Positions 43,869-52,787 of a stretch of 64,000 nucleotides of DNA are shown piece after piece; within the stretch, counting starts at the first letter, position 1; every line of letters starts with the position of its first letter. The stretch covers positions 62,001 through 126,000 of the forward strand of contig CALETH010000070.1 of assembly GCA_937920105.1 (NCBI GenBank). Direction: 5' to 3'. Made by a program: the position numbers and the translations under genes. This stretch comes from an uncultured Bacteroidota bacterium (GTDB taxonomy: Bacteria > Bacteroidota > Ignavibacteria > UBA10030 > UBA8401). The notes under the pieces are model-generated. The model was not told the origin of the DNA and did no database searches. It saw only the letters and a list, made by a program, of their open reading frames with translations.

Positions 43869-44909
43869 TCACTTTACATTCAATTTTGTTTTTTTATTTG
43901 TATTCATTCTATAATTTTGTACAGAAAATTCTTGTGGAAGGTGATACACAATACTTTGATTGCTGATGTGAACAATAAGAGAATCATCACTAATATTTTC
44001 TACAATAGCATTTTCTAATTCTGTAGAAGTGAATAACGAATCAGGATACAAAGTTAATGCAATTCCGTCATCAGTTTCTTCCACCAATGTTTGAATTCCG
44101 GCTGCTATATTTTTTGTTTGTAATGTGTTAGAAGGACGTTGTTCTAAAACAATATTTTGTGAAGTATTTTTCACTGCAAGATTAACTTTTTGTGTTTCGC
44201 TTTTTGATTTTTTTGCAGCAAAGTTATCCCTTTTTTGTAAACCTTCTGCAAAAGATTGCGTTGCCGCAGAAGGCATTGAGCGGTCTCTTCCTACAGAAAT
44301 AGGAACAACCGTTCCAACAATCCACATTGCTCTGCGGGAAATATTATTGACTGATGGTGCTGATGTAATAGTTTTATCTTCATCTTTAAATGCTAAATTT
44401 TCTCTTTTTTCTTCATTTAAACGTTCAGTTTCTACTGTACTTTCTGCAATATCCGATATTTCTTCTAATTGCTGTTTTTCTTTTATAGGTTCTTCACTTT
44501 TTTTCTCTTCTATTTTTTTATCAGAAATATTTTTTTCTTCTACTTCTTTAAACACATATTGTGTAGAACCGAATTTTTGCGGAAACTGCATTGGTCCAAA
44601 CCACATTTGATAGACAGCAATTCCTCCAATCATAATTACTACGGCAGCAGCCAAACTCACCAAATATCGTTGCAATGGATTTCTATTTTCTCGTTCGATA
44701 TGTTGAGCAAGTTTTCCTTTCATTTTTTTTCTTCCGTACGCACGGATTCCTTCTGCTAATGAAAGTTCTTGTGTAACAAGAGTTTTACATTGTTCACATT
44801 CTTGCAAATGTTTTTCCAAAACAACACGTTCTTCTTGCAAAATATTTCCAAGAATGTATTGTTCTAGTAATTCGGGATTTTCAGTCCAATGAAGAATATT
44901 CGTTTTCAT
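43869..44909 (-). CDS. Zinc-finger anti-sigma factor-like membrane protein
   Basis: The 346-residue protein has an N-terminal zinc-finger anti-sigma pattern (EKHLQECEQCKTL, about 32-44), one membrane helix (about 85-105) and a long periplasmic part, acidic and Lys/Glu-rich near 125-180, without a known domain. Such proteins hold an ECF sigma factor at the membrane until an envelope signal arrives. It overlaps the sigma gene by 4 nt (ATGA), which supports a matched pair. The periplasmic part carries no recognised sensor. Confidence 0.8.
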   Translation of the reverse strand: MKTNILHWTENPELLEQYILGNILQEERVVLEKHLQECEQCKTLVTQELSLAEGIRAYGRKKMKGKLAQHIERENRNPLQRYLVSLAAAVVIMIGGIAVYQMWFGPMQFPQKFGSTQYVFKEVEEKNISDKKIEEKKSEEPIKEKQQLEEISDIAESTVETERLNEEKRENLAFKDEDKTITSAPSVNNISRRAMWIVGTVVPISVGRDRSMPSAATQSFAEGLQKRDNFAAKKSKSETQKVNLAVKNTSQNIVLEQRPSNTLQTKNIAAGIQTLVEETDDGIALTLYPDSLFTSTELENAIVENISDDSLIVHISNQSIVYHLPQEFSVQNYRMNTNKKTKLNVK

Positions 44910-45472
44910 ACATCAACTTTTTCTAATAATTTTTCCAACATTTTTTTGCATTGATATTTTTTTGATTTTACCGTTTCTGCATTAGCAAAACCTGTCCGTT
45001 GGGCAATTTCTTCCATAGAAGATTCTTCCCAATAAAAAAGCAGTAAAATAGTTTTACACGGCTCACCAAGTTTTTGCAATGCTATTTGCACGGCATCAAT
45101 GGTTTCTTTTTCTATCAAGATACTTATAATAGAGTGTTCTTCGGAAGGAAGGGTTTCTACTTCATCATTGATAGAAATAATTTTTTTTGTTTGCGAAAGT
45201 TTGCGAAACCAAAGATTTCTTACGGTTGCATAAAGAAATGTGCTGATTTTTGCAGCGTGTTCATATTTTCCTGAACGAACTTTTTGCCAAAATATCACCA
45301 ACACTTCCTGCAACATGTCTTCCGCGTCTTCGAGCGTTCCATTATGTTTTGTGATAAAAGAAATAATCATTCGTTTGTTGGCATTGTATAATGTTACCAA
45401 CACTTTTTCATCACCTTCACGGATGCGTTCTAAAATATTTTCGTCGCTGGAAAATAGTGCGAATGAATTCAT
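44906..45472 (-). CDS. ECF-type RNA polymerase sigma factor
   Basis: The 188-residue protein has region 2 with EDAEDMLQEVLVIFWQKV, a short linker, and region 4 with a helix-turn-helix (SSMEEIAQRTGFANAETVKSKKYQCKKML). It directs polymerase to an envelope-related regulon, probably under control of the anti-sigma protein encoded next to it. The start codons of this gene and the divergent vWA gene are 104 bp apart, so both may use promoters in that interval. Confidence 0.92.
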   Translation of the reverse strand: MNSFALFSSDENILERIREGDEKVLVTLYNANKRMIISFITKHNGTLEDAEDMLQEVLVIFWQKVRSGKYEHAAKISTFLYATVRNLWFRKLSQTKKIISINDEVETLPSEEHSIISILIEKETIDAVQIALQKLGEPCKTILLLFYWEESSMEEIAQRTGFANAETVKSKKYQCKKMLEKLLEKVDV

Positions 45473-45576
45473 TTACCTTTTTTCTATTAATGACATTAAT
45501 AAGCAAGATGTGAATGAAACTTTTTCACTCAAAAGTACAAATAACTCAATTTTATTCAAAATTTTCAGGAGGTTGT

Positions 45577-46938
45577 ATGAAAGCCACAAGGTTTTTATTG
45601 TTTGCATTATTCTCGATTTCTGCAATAATTCTTCACGCTTCACCAAAAAAAGAAGTGAGTTTAGAAGGAAAATTAAACTGTCCGTACATCTCAACCCAAG
45701 GTGGAACGATTTATCTTTCCGTTTGTCTTAATGTTCCTTCGGTAGAAAACACAAAACGCAAACCATTGAATCTTTCTATTGTGTTAGATAGAAGTGGTTC
45801 TATGGAAGATGAAAAGAAAATGGACTACGCAAAAAAAGCATTGCGTTCACTTATTGATGAATTGAATGATGACGACATTTTTTCTCTTGTTGTGTATGAT
45901 GACAATATTGATGTCGTTCGTTCTGCATCTAAAGTGCGAAATAAACAATCCATTAAAAGTTTGTTGAATGAAATTGAACCGCGCGGCTCTACCAATTTAG
46001 GTGGCGGAATGATGGAGGGTTTCCAACAAGTAGAAAAAAATCTTGATAAAGAATATACCAACAGAGTTATTTTGCTTTCTGATGGACTTGCCAATATGGG
46101 AATTACTGACCCATATCAATTACAAAAAATTGCGAGAAAATATAGAGCAAAATCTATTTCGCTTACCACTATGGGTGTTGGTTTAGATTATAATGAAAAT
46201 CTTATGGTGGGACTTTCAGAAAGTGGTGGCGGAAATTATTATTTCATAGAACATCCAACATCACTTGCCTCTATAGTGAAAAAAGAATTTTCCTTGCTCT
46301 CTTCTCTTGTTGCTCACAATGCAACAATAGAATTGAAACTCGGAAAAAATGTTCGTGTAAAAGATGTGATTGGATATGAGTATGATAGCAATGATGGAAA
46401 ATGCAATATTCCGCTTGGAGATTTGTATGGAAATGATAAAAAGGAATTTACGATAGAATTAGAAATTCCTAAAGGAGAAAAATCTTTTGCAGCAGTGGAA
46501 GGAGTTTTGAATTTTGAAAGCAAAAAATTTTCTTCCGGACAAAATTTTTCTAACACAATTTCTTATAACAACGATGCTGCTGTAAGAGAAAAAAATACTA
46601 ATTGGGACATTCAAGCAAAAGTAGATATTGCACAATCCACACGGAAAGTAGAAAATGCTATGAAGGCAATGGATGAAGGACGAATGGATGATGCAGAACA
46701 AGAATTAAAAAGTGCAAATCAAGCATTATCTGCTGCACCATCAATGAGTAATGCCAGTGGTGAAGGTGCTGCAATGATGAAAGAACAATTGAGTAGGTTG
46801 CGTTCTTATAAAGATGCGTTGAAGAATGACGATGCTCGAAAAGCAAAGAAATCTATTCAGTACGAAAATTATAATACGCAAAAAAAAAATAATAATTATA
46901 GGGATTGCTTCGTTCCGTTTGCACGGAACTCGCAATGA
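45577..46938 (+). CDS. Exported von Willebrand factor A domain protein
   Basis: The start is the ATG at 45577, 4 nt after a perfect AGGAGG. The 453-residue protein has a signal peptide ending near LHA, then a beta-rich N-terminal part and a vWA domain with the metal-site motif DRSGSM (about 69-74) and further ligands in STNLGGG and LSDGLANMG. A C-terminal helical segment rich in Glu and Ala follows. The last 12 or so residues (RDCFVPFARNSQ) are encoded by a GTCATTGCGA palindromic repeat. It is divergent from an ECF sigma/anti-sigma pair and is probably part of their regulon. Confidence 0.85.
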   Translation: MKATRFLLFALFSISAIILHASPKKEVSLEGKLNCPYISTQGGTIYLSVCLNVPSVENTKRKPLNLSIVLDRSGSMEDEKKMDYAKKALRSLIDELNDDDIFSLVVYDDNIDVVRSASKVRNKQSIKSLLNEIEPRGSTNLGGGMMEGFQQVEKNLDKEYTNRVILLSDGLANMGITDPYQLQKIARKYRAKSISLTTMGVGLDYNENLMVGLSESGGGNYYFIEHPTSLASIVKKEFSLLSSLVAHNATIELKLGKNVRVKDVIGYEYDSNDGKCNIPLGDLYGNDKKEFTIELEIPKGEKSFAAVEGVLNFESKKFSSGQNFSNTISYNNDAAVREKNTNWDIQAKVDIAQSTRKVENAMKAMDEGRMDDAEQELKSANQALSAAPSMSNASGEGAAMMKEQLSRLRSYKDALKNDDARKAKKSIQYENYNTQKKNNNYRDCFVPFARNSQ

Positions 46939-46992
46939 CAATATTTAGAAATTACATTGTCATTGCGAAGGAGCGAAGCGACTGAAGCAATC
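46902..46992. repeat. Two GTCATTGCGA-family palindromic repeats in opposite orientation
   Basis: The first copy (46902-46939) runs from GGATTGCTTC to CGCAATGAC and contains the stop codon of the vWA gene. The second (46959-46992) runs from GTCATTGCG to GAAGCAATC. Confidence 0.75.
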
Positions 46993-47011
46993 TACACAAG
47001 TTTATTCACCA

Positions 47012-47044
47012 AGACATCACAGGTTTTAAAAACCTGTGATGTCT
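47012..47044. repeat. 33-bp palindrome, AGACATCACAGG family
   Basis: AGACATCACAGG and CCTGTGATGTCT flank TTTTAAAAA. A partial relative (GACCTCACAGG) occurs at 27877. It lies between the vWA gene and tonB. Confidence 0.7.
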
Positions 47045-47066
47045 AAAATAAAATCATGGAGGCATT

Positions 47067-47783
47067 ATGAATACCGCACTTTCATATTACGGAGCAAAAG
47101 AGTTACAAGCACTCTATCCAAAATTTGTTTCTCGTAGTTTAGCAATAACAATTACATTTCATTTGTTGATTATTGCAGGAATATATTTTTCTTTTTCTAC
47201 TGTAGAAAAAGAAATTCCAAAAATAAAAAATCCAACAATAGTAGAAGTGTATAATCCTGTTGTAAAAGAAAAAATTGCTCCACCAAAAGTTCAGCAAATA
47301 TCAGGAAAGAAAATACCATCGTTAGCAAATTTTGTTCCTGTGCCAATCACCAATATTTCTGATGAACCAACAATTGAAGAATCAACAACTTCTTCAATAA
47401 TTGGAAAATCCGGAGATGAAACGGGAGAAATTGGAAGTATTGGTGAAAACTCAATTGGTGGAATTGAAATTCCAAAAGAAACTGAACCAGCAGAATTTAT
47501 TCCTATAGAAAAACTACCTGTACCAATTAAACAAGTTGCACCAACATATCCCGAAATTGCACGAAGAGCAAATATTGAAGGAACTGTTTTGCTAAAAATT
47601 TGGGTAGATAAAGAAGGAAAAGTTCATGAAGTAAGAATTGTAAAATCTGATTCTGAAATTTTTAACCAAGCAGCAATTGAGGCTGCAAAACAATATTTAT
47701 TTACTCCTGCAATCATGAATCAAAATCCTGTGAGCGTGTGGGTAACGATACCTTTTAAATTTGTGTTGCAAAGTTCCAGATAA
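47067..47783 (+). CDS. tonB: TonB family energy transducer
   Basis: The 238-residue protein has an N-terminal cytoplasmic stretch of about 25 residues, one membrane helix (about 26-46), a variable periplasmic linker rich in Pro, Glu and Ile, and the C-terminal TonB domain (about 150-238) with APTYPEIARRANIEGTVLLKIWVDKEGKV and the final VTIPFKF. It passes proton-motive force to outer-membrane receptors such as the BtuB-like protein in this window. No ExbB or ExbD gene is adjacent. A good AGGAGG-like site (TGGAGG) precedes the start. Confidence 0.9.
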   Translation: MNTALSYYGAKELQALYPKFVSRSLAITITFHLLIIAGIYFSFSTVEKEIPKIKNPTIVEVYNPVVKEKIAPPKVQQISGKKIPSLANFVPVPITNISDEPTIEESTTSSIIGKSGDETGEIGSIGENSIGGIEIPKETEPAEFIPIEKLPVPIKQVAPTYPEIARRANIEGTVLLKIWVDKEGKVHEVRIVKSDSEIFNQAAIEAAKQYLFTPAIMNQNPVSVWVTIPFKFVLQSSR

Positions 47784-47833
47784 TTTTTCGTACATTCAAT
47801 AAACATTTTTATTAATTTTTTAAAAAAATACTT

Positions 47834-48094
47834 ATGGATAAAAAAATTGTGATGTATTCAACTGAATGGTGTGGTGATTGTAAAATTGCCAAGAGGTTTT
47901 TTCAACAACATAATATGGAGTATAAAGAAATTGATATTGATAATGATGAGCAATCTGCACAAAAAGTTATAGAATTATCTGGAGGAAGAAGAGTGGTGCC
48001 AACATTTTTTATTCAGCACTCAAAACATAAATCGACAATTCTTCATAACCCACCATTATCAATGTTAGCAGAAGAATTAGGAGTAAACTATTAA
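47834..48094 (+). CDS. Glutaredoxin-like thiol-disulphide protein
   Basis: The 86-residue protein has the thioredoxin fold signature with the active site CGDC (YSTEWCGDCKIAKRFF) and the cis-proline segment RRVVPTFF. It would reduce disulphides or act as an electron carrier. The stop directly abuts the stop of the convergent gpsA gene, with no bases between. Confidence 0.88.
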   Translation: MDKKIVMYSTEWCGDCKIAKRFFQQHNMEYKEIDIDNDEQSAQKVIELSGGRRVVPTFFIQHSKHKSTILHNPPLSMLAEELGVNY

Positions 48095-49093
48095 CTACAC
48101 TTCTCCCTTAATAGAGCGGGACATTAATTCTTCTGTTGCTGTGTGTGGATTTTTTTCTTCAAAAAGAATTTTATAGACTTCAAAAAAGATTGCCATTTCT
48201 ATGTGATGTTTGTGTGCTAAATCTACAGCAGAACGACATGTTGCAATTCCTTCTGCAACCATCACCATTTCTTTTAAGATTTCTTTTAATGTTCGTCCTT
48301 TTCCTAATTGCTCTCCAACATATCTATTGCGACTGTGTTTACTCATACAAGTAACAATTAAATCTCCAACACCAGAAAGTCCGGAAAATGTACGAGGCAA
48401 TGCACCCATTTTATTTCCTAACCGCGTCATCTCTGCAATACCACGAGTAATAATTGCTGCTTTAGTATTATCACCATAACCAGCACCATCAACAACTCCA
48501 GCACCGATAGCAATAACATTTTTTAATGCACCACCTAATTCCACTCCGCGAATATCATCACTCACATATACGCGAAATGCAGAAGTATTAAATGTTGATG
48601 CAACAAGTTTTGCTGTTCGCAAATTAAATGATGCGGAAACAACTGCTGTTGGTATTTTTTTTACGACTTCTTCTGCATGACTTGGTCCGGAAATAATAGC
48701 AAGATTTTCTTTCTTTTCATTTTTCAACACATCCAACATCATTTCGGACATTGTCATTAAAGAAACATTTTCAATTCCTTTAGCAACGTTGACGATAATG
48801 GTGTTGGAAAGTTTAGCATAGGCAATATTTTGCAATACTGAACGCAGATGTTGTGAAGGAACAGCAGCAACAAGCAATTCTTTTTTTGTAATTGCTTCTT
48901 CAATATCATTAGTAATTTTTATTTGTGAGGGGATTTTAATGCCGGGAAGGAAGGTTGAGTTTTCGTACGTTTCTTGTAATTGCAAAGCGTGTTCAGAACG
49001 ATATGTCCACAATGTAACATCGTGAAGATTTTCTGCCAAAAGAATGGCAAGAGTAGTTCCCCAACTTCCAGCACCAAGAACACCGATGTTCAT
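48095..49093 (-). CDS. gpsA: Glycerol-3-phosphate dehydrogenase, NAD(P)+
   Basis: GpsA makes sn-glycerol-3-phosphate from dihydroxyacetone phosphate for phospholipid synthesis. The 332-residue protein starts MNIGVLGAGSWGTTLAILLA with the nucleotide-binding motif, and contains GIENVSLMTMSEMM, ISGPSHAEEV, the catalytic lysine in ELGGALKNVIAIGAGVVDG, and TRGIAEMTRLG. It is downstream of plsY in the same direction, so two steps of phosphatidate synthesis lie side by side, with a terminator between. Confidence 0.95.
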   Translation of the reverse strand: MNIGVLGAGSWGTTLAILLAENLHDVTLWTYRSEHALQLQETYENSTFLPGIKIPSQIKITNDIEEAITKKELLVAAVPSQHLRSVLQNIAYAKLSNTIIVNVAKGIENVSLMTMSEMMLDVLKNEKKENLAIISGPSHAEEVVKKIPTAVVSASFNLRTAKLVASTFNTSAFRVYVSDDIRGVELGGALKNVIAIGAGVVDGAGYGDNTKAAIITRGIAEMTRLGNKMGALPRTFSGLSGVGDLIVTCMSKHSRNRYVGEQLGKGRTLKEILKEMVMVAEGIATCRSAVDLAHKHHIEMAIFFEVYKILFEEKNPHTATEELMSRSIKGEV

Positions 49094-49117
49094 AGAAAAA
49101 ACCTTTCATAAAAAATA

Positions 49118-49160
49118 AACCCTACAGAAAAATTTTTATTGATACATATTCTGCAGGGTT
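49118..49160 (-). terminator. Rho-independent terminator after plsY
   Basis: Read on the minus strand, AACCCTGCAGAA pairs with TTCTGTAGGGTT (12 bp, one G-U pair) and is followed by TATTTTTTA. It would separate plsY from gpsA. Confidence 0.75.
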
Positions 49161-49191
49161 CATTAAATGTAAGTTCGTTATAGTTAACTAT

Positions 49192-49863
49192 TTATTTTTT
49201 TGCTCCGCTAAAACTTGTCAGTTTGTTTTCTGTACCATTCCACAATCTATGAATATTTTCTCTATGAGTGTAGATAATAAGAATAGCGGTAGCAACAGCA
49301 AAAAAAATTCGTGTATCGTAACCTTGGATATCTACATGAAAAACATTTTCACGGAAATACATTGTTAAAGGAAATGCAATTGCCCCAGCAATGGAACTTA
49401 ATGAAACATAACGGAAACAAAAAAATACAAGAATAAAAATTCCCAAGGCAAGAGCAAATTCAATAGGTGCTAATCCCAAAATCATTCCGGCACCAGTGGC
49501 AACACCTTTTCCACCTTTGAAATTTGCAAACAACGTCCAAATATGTCCCAATACAGCTGCAACACCGCAACAAATTTGCATGACTGTTAAATCTTCAAAA
49601 ATTGTTCCATTGTGAAAAGGTAATTCATTCCCAAAGAAAATTTTAGGAAGAAAATACGTTGCAAAAACACCTTTAAACAAATCAAATAAAATTACCGCTA
49701 ACCCGATTTTCCATCCTAACATTCGTAATACATTGGTTCCACCGGCATTACCACTTCCAAATTTGCGAATATCTTCGGCTTTGAGAAATTTGGTAACTAT
49801 GATACTGGTGGGAATTGAACCAATAACATAACTTATAGTGATAAGTAAGAAAAAGTTTATCAT
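49192..49863 (-). CDS. plsY: Glycerol-3-phosphate acyltransferase PlsY
   Basis: PlsY transfers the acyl group from acyl phosphate to glycerol-3-phosphate, the first step of phospholipid synthesis. The 223-residue protein has five or more membrane helices and the three family motifs: GSIPTSIIVTKF, GSGNAGGTNVLRMLG, and GHIWTLFANFKGGKGVATG. It is upstream of gpsA, which makes its substrate. The spacing contains a terminator, so they may not be strictly co-transcribed. Confidence 0.95.
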   Translation of the reverse strand: MINFFLLITISYVIGSIPTSIIVTKFLKAEDIRKFGSGNAGGTNVLRMLGWKIGLAVILFDLFKGVFATYFLPKIFFGNELPFHNGTIFEDLTVMQICCGVAAVLGHIWTLFANFKGGKGVATGAGMILGLAPIEFALALGIFILVFFCFRYVSLSSIAGAIAFPLTMYFRENVFHVDIQGYDTRIFFAVATAILIIYTHRENIHRLWNGTENKLTSFSGAKK

Positions 49864-49936
49864 AATATCCTCCTATACATGTAAAAGTCTTACTTTAAAA
49901 AAGTAATTAATCGTGTGATGAAAATCAAGAAAGAGG

Positions 49937-51211
49937 TTAGATTTTCCCAAAATAACGAACTAACCACAAACTGATTTCCGGAACATAGGTAATAAGAAGG
50001 AGAACGCAAAGAAGAAGAAGAATAAATGGAAGAGTTGCCATCACAATTTCACCAATAGGTTTTTTGAAACGAAAACTCGAAAGGAAAAGATTTAATCCTA
50101 CAGGCGGAGTCAGGTAACCGATTTCGAGATTGGTGAGAAAAATAATTCCAAGATGAAGAGGGTCAACACCATATTGCCGTGCAATTGGAACAATGAGTGG
50201 AACAACAACAATAATTGCGGAAAAAATATCCATCATCATTCCAACAATGAGAAGAAAAATATTAAGAATAATAAGAAAAACAATTTTATCGGTAATAACA
50301 CTGCGAACAAGTTCAAATAATTTTTGCGGAACTTCTTGGTCAATTAAATAACTCGTCAATCCCATCGCAGTAGCAAGAATCATTAAAATTGCACCAACCA
50401 AAATCATACTTTCTTTCATAATGCGTGGAATATCGGAAAACAATTTCAAATCTCTATAAATAAAAACTTCTACCACTAAAACATAAAATGCAGTTACCGC
50501 AGCGGCTTCTGTTGCAGTAAATATCCCACCATAAATTCCACCAATAACAATAAATGGTAACGGTATTTCCCAAATAGCATTTCTCACCGCGGAAAATATT
50601 TTTGAAAATTCAAATGATTCTCGCTTAATGTGAGTAGAAACTCCTTGGCGTATACTATAGAGTGCAAGTACTATAATAAGAAGTATTCCGGGAATAATTC
50701 CTGCTAAAAATAAATTATCAATAGAAACTTCTCCAAAAATACCGTACAAAATAATTGGAACGCTTGGCGGAAAAAGTAATCCCAAACTTCCGGAAGTAGT
50801 AATTAAGCCAAGTGAAAATTTTTCTGTGTATTGTTGAGACATTAAAATTGGATAGACAAGTCCGCCAAGAGCGATAATGGTAATTCCGGAACCACCGGTA
50901 AACGCGGTGAACAATGCACACGTTAACAACACCACAATAGCAAGTCCGCCGGGAAGCCAGCCAACAAAAGATTGTGCAAGTGCTAATAAACGTTGTGGAG
51001 TTTTACTTTCTGCAAGAACATATCCGGCAAAAGTAAAAAGTGGAATGGCTATTAAAATTGGCTGACTGGCTATTCGGTAGAGTTCAACAATCACTGCGGC
51101 AGTATCAATATCTTGAGAAGAAAATCCAACTAAAGAAATAGAGCCAATGATAGAAAAAAGTGGGGCACCAAATAATGCTAACGCGATAAGAGCAAGAATG
51201 ATATATATCAT
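49937..51211 (-). CDS. dctM: TRAP transporter large membrane subunit (DctM)
   Basis: The 424-residue protein begins MIYIILALIALALFGAPLF and has about twelve membrane helices, with GGSGITIIALGGLVYPIL and FTATEAAAVTAFYVLV, typical for DctM. It forms the sodium-driven transport channel. The start codon overlaps the stop of dctQ by one nucleotide. An upstream start would add 17 residues and lacks support. It is the last gene of the TRAP operon. Confidence 0.93.
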   Translation of the reverse strand: MIYIILALIALALFGAPLFSIIGSISLVGFSSQDIDTAAVIVELYRIASQPILIAIPLFTFAGYVLAESKTPQRLLALAQSFVGWLPGGLAIVVLLTCALFTAFTGGSGITIIALGGLVYPILMSQQYTEKFSLGLITTSGSLGLLFPPSVPIILYGIFGEVSIDNLFLAGIIPGILLIIVLALYSIRQGVSTHIKRESFEFSKIFSAVRNAIWEIPLPFIVIGGIYGGIFTATEAAAVTAFYVLVVEVFIYRDLKLFSDIPRIMKESMILVGAILMILATAMGLTSYLIDQEVPQKLFELVRSVITDKIVFLIILNIFLLIVGMMMDIFSAIIVVVPLIVPIARQYGVDPLHLGIIFLTNLEIGYLTPPVGLNLFLSSFRFKKPIGEIVMATLPFILLLLCVLLLITYVPEISLWLVRYFGKI

Positions 51212-51720
51212 TAGAGAGTTTCCTTTACTTCCCAATTTTTTTGAAATATTTCTACCAACCAACGAAGAACTAATACAAGAAAACGAAATGCCATAATTCC
51301 ATAACCAATAGGAATGATGATAATAAAATATTGTAAGGGTAGATTAAAAATGAGTATGCTGTCTGGTTCAATACCAATTTCAATAAAAGAAATTGATGCA
51401 CGAAGAAGATAATAACAAACAACGACTGCAAAAATATTGGTGATGATGTAAAAAACTTTTTTAATTTTGTGAGGAAGAAATTTTGTAAGAAAATCTATAC
51501 GAATATGTCGGTTTTCTCCGGTTGCCAAGGCAGCACCAAGAAATCCCAACCATAAAACAAGATGACGTAACAACACGTCTGCCCAGATAATACCGCTGGA
51601 AAAAAAATTTCTTAATAAGACTTGTCCAAAAGATAATAGTATCATCACACTTAAAAACAATACAACAATCCAACCAATACATTTTGCAAGCCAGGTATCA
51701 AGAAGTGTGAGGATTTTCAT
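51211..51720 (-). CDS. dctQ: TRAP transporter small membrane subunit (DctQ)
   Basis: The 169-residue protein has four membrane helices and the DctQ-type segments SSGIIWADVLLRHLVLWLGFLGAALAT and ENRHIRIDFLTKFLP. It couples the binding protein to the large subunit. Its start overlaps the stop of dctP by 4 nt (ATGA) and its stop overlaps the start of dctM, so all three are translated in coupled fashion. Confidence 0.92.
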   Translation of the reverse strand: MKILTLLDTWLAKCIGWIVVLFLSVMILLSFGQVLLRNFFSSGIIWADVLLRHLVLWLGFLGAALATGENRHIRIDFLTKFLPHKIKKVFYIITNIFAVVVCYYLLRASISFIEIGIEPDSILIFNLPLQYFIIIIPIGYGIMAFRFLVLVLRWLVEIFQKNWEVKETL

Positions 51721-52709
51721 TTTTTTCCTTTAGTACGAAATTCTAAAACAGTTTTTTCTACACGGTTAAGAAAATCAGTAGTATATAATTTATCTACTAT
51801 CAATTTTCTTGCTTTCTTACCGATTTCATCATACGTTGCAATTTCTTTCGGGTCTGGTTTGGTAAAGTTGATTTTATTTTTTTTCAATGTTTCTAAAGAT
51901 TTTTCATTATCTTTTCTACTTTGTTCAGTAAGTTTTCGCATATACAGTTTTCCATTACGAAGAAGTATTTCTTGCAAGTCTGCAGGAAGTTTATCATACT
52001 GTTTTTTTGAAATTACTACGGAACCGGCTGAATTCGCAAGTGGATATTCCATCATATATTTTACGGCAGTAAACCATTGTAGAGAAACTGCTGCTAATGA
52101 AGGAGCGTAAATCCCATTAATAAGTCCTGTTTGTAAAGAGGTAAGAACATCGGTAATGGAAAGAGAAATAGGATTGATATTTAATGCTTTAAATGTTGCA
52201 TCTGCAACAACATCACCTTCCCACGCCCACATTTTTACACTTTTTATATCATTCACTTTTTGAATTGGTGTATTCGTAAAAATATATACGGAACCAACTT
52301 CTGCCCAACCAAGAAGAACAAATCCACCATCTTCAAAAGATTTTCGAAATTCGCTATCAAATTTTTCTAAAATATAATCTACCTCATTGTGATTTTTAAA
52401 AAGAAATGGTGTATCTAAAATACGTACAGGTTTTGCAATTTCTCCCATTCCAACTCCGGTAATCCCGGCACTGTGAAATTGCCCCAAGCGAATTTTTCGT
52501 AATACATCGGTTTCATCACCAGCAACTCCACCGGGATAAATTTTAAATCCTAATCTTCCATTACTTTCTTTGCGAACGGCTTTATCATATTCCTTCATCA
52601 CATTTATCCACGTGCTGCCTTCGGGTGCAAGTGTTGCAAATTTTATAGTGTATTCTTGTGAAAAAAGATTGGTAATAAGAATGAGTGATGCTATGAGATA
52701 TTTTAACAT
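51717..52709 (-). CDS. dctP: TRAP transporter solute-binding protein (DctP)
   Basis: The 330-residue protein starts at the ATG at 52709, with AAAGGA upstream, has a signal peptide (MLKYLIASLILITNLFSQ) and the DctP pattern: FATLAPEGSTWINVMKEYDKAV, KIYPGGVAGDE and GLINGIYAPSLAAVSLQW. The last segment, with the conserved substrate-clamping area, is usual for carboxylate-binding members, but the ligand cannot be named. The TatT-type partner encoded just upstream suggests the TatT-DctP complex known from Treponema, which binds hydrophobic ligands. Confidence 0.92.
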   Translation of the reverse strand: MLKYLIASLILITNLFSQEYTIKFATLAPEGSTWINVMKEYDKAVRKESNGRLGFKIYPGGVAGDETDVLRKIRLGQFHSAGITGVGMGEIAKPVRILDTPFLFKNHNEVDYILEKFDSEFRKSFEDGGFVLLGWAEVGSVYIFTNTPIQKVNDIKSVKMWAWEGDVVADATFKALNINPISLSITDVLTSLQTGLINGIYAPSLAAVSLQWFTAVKYMMEYPLANSAGSVVISKKQYDKLPADLQEILLRNGKLYMRKLTEQSRKDNEKSLETLKKNKINFTKPDPKEIATYDEIGKKARKLIVDKLYTTDFLNRVEKTVLEFRTKGKK

Positions 52710-52749
52710 TGTTTTTTTCCTTTGTGAGATTTTGTAAAAATAAGTTTTC

Positions 52750-52773
52750 GTCATTCCTGCGAAAGCAGGAATC
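52750..52773. repeat. GTCATTCCTGC-family repeat
   Basis: GTCATTCCTGC and GCAGGAATCC flank the loop GAAA. It lies between tatT and dctP, where a hairpin could reduce transcription or protect mRNA within the TRAP operon. Confidence 0.75.
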
Positions 52774-52787
52774 CAAAAGTATAAAAT

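Noticed and set aside
46314..46846. Several minus-strand ORFs inside the vWA gene
   Set aside because: They are antisense frames over a well-supported gene with a signal peptide and a MIDAS motif; none has a ribosome binding site or family pattern.
47012..47044. An ordinary terminator for the vWA gene
   Set aside because: It is a symmetric 33-bp palindrome without a following T run and has a partial relative at 27877, so a repeat is the better reading.
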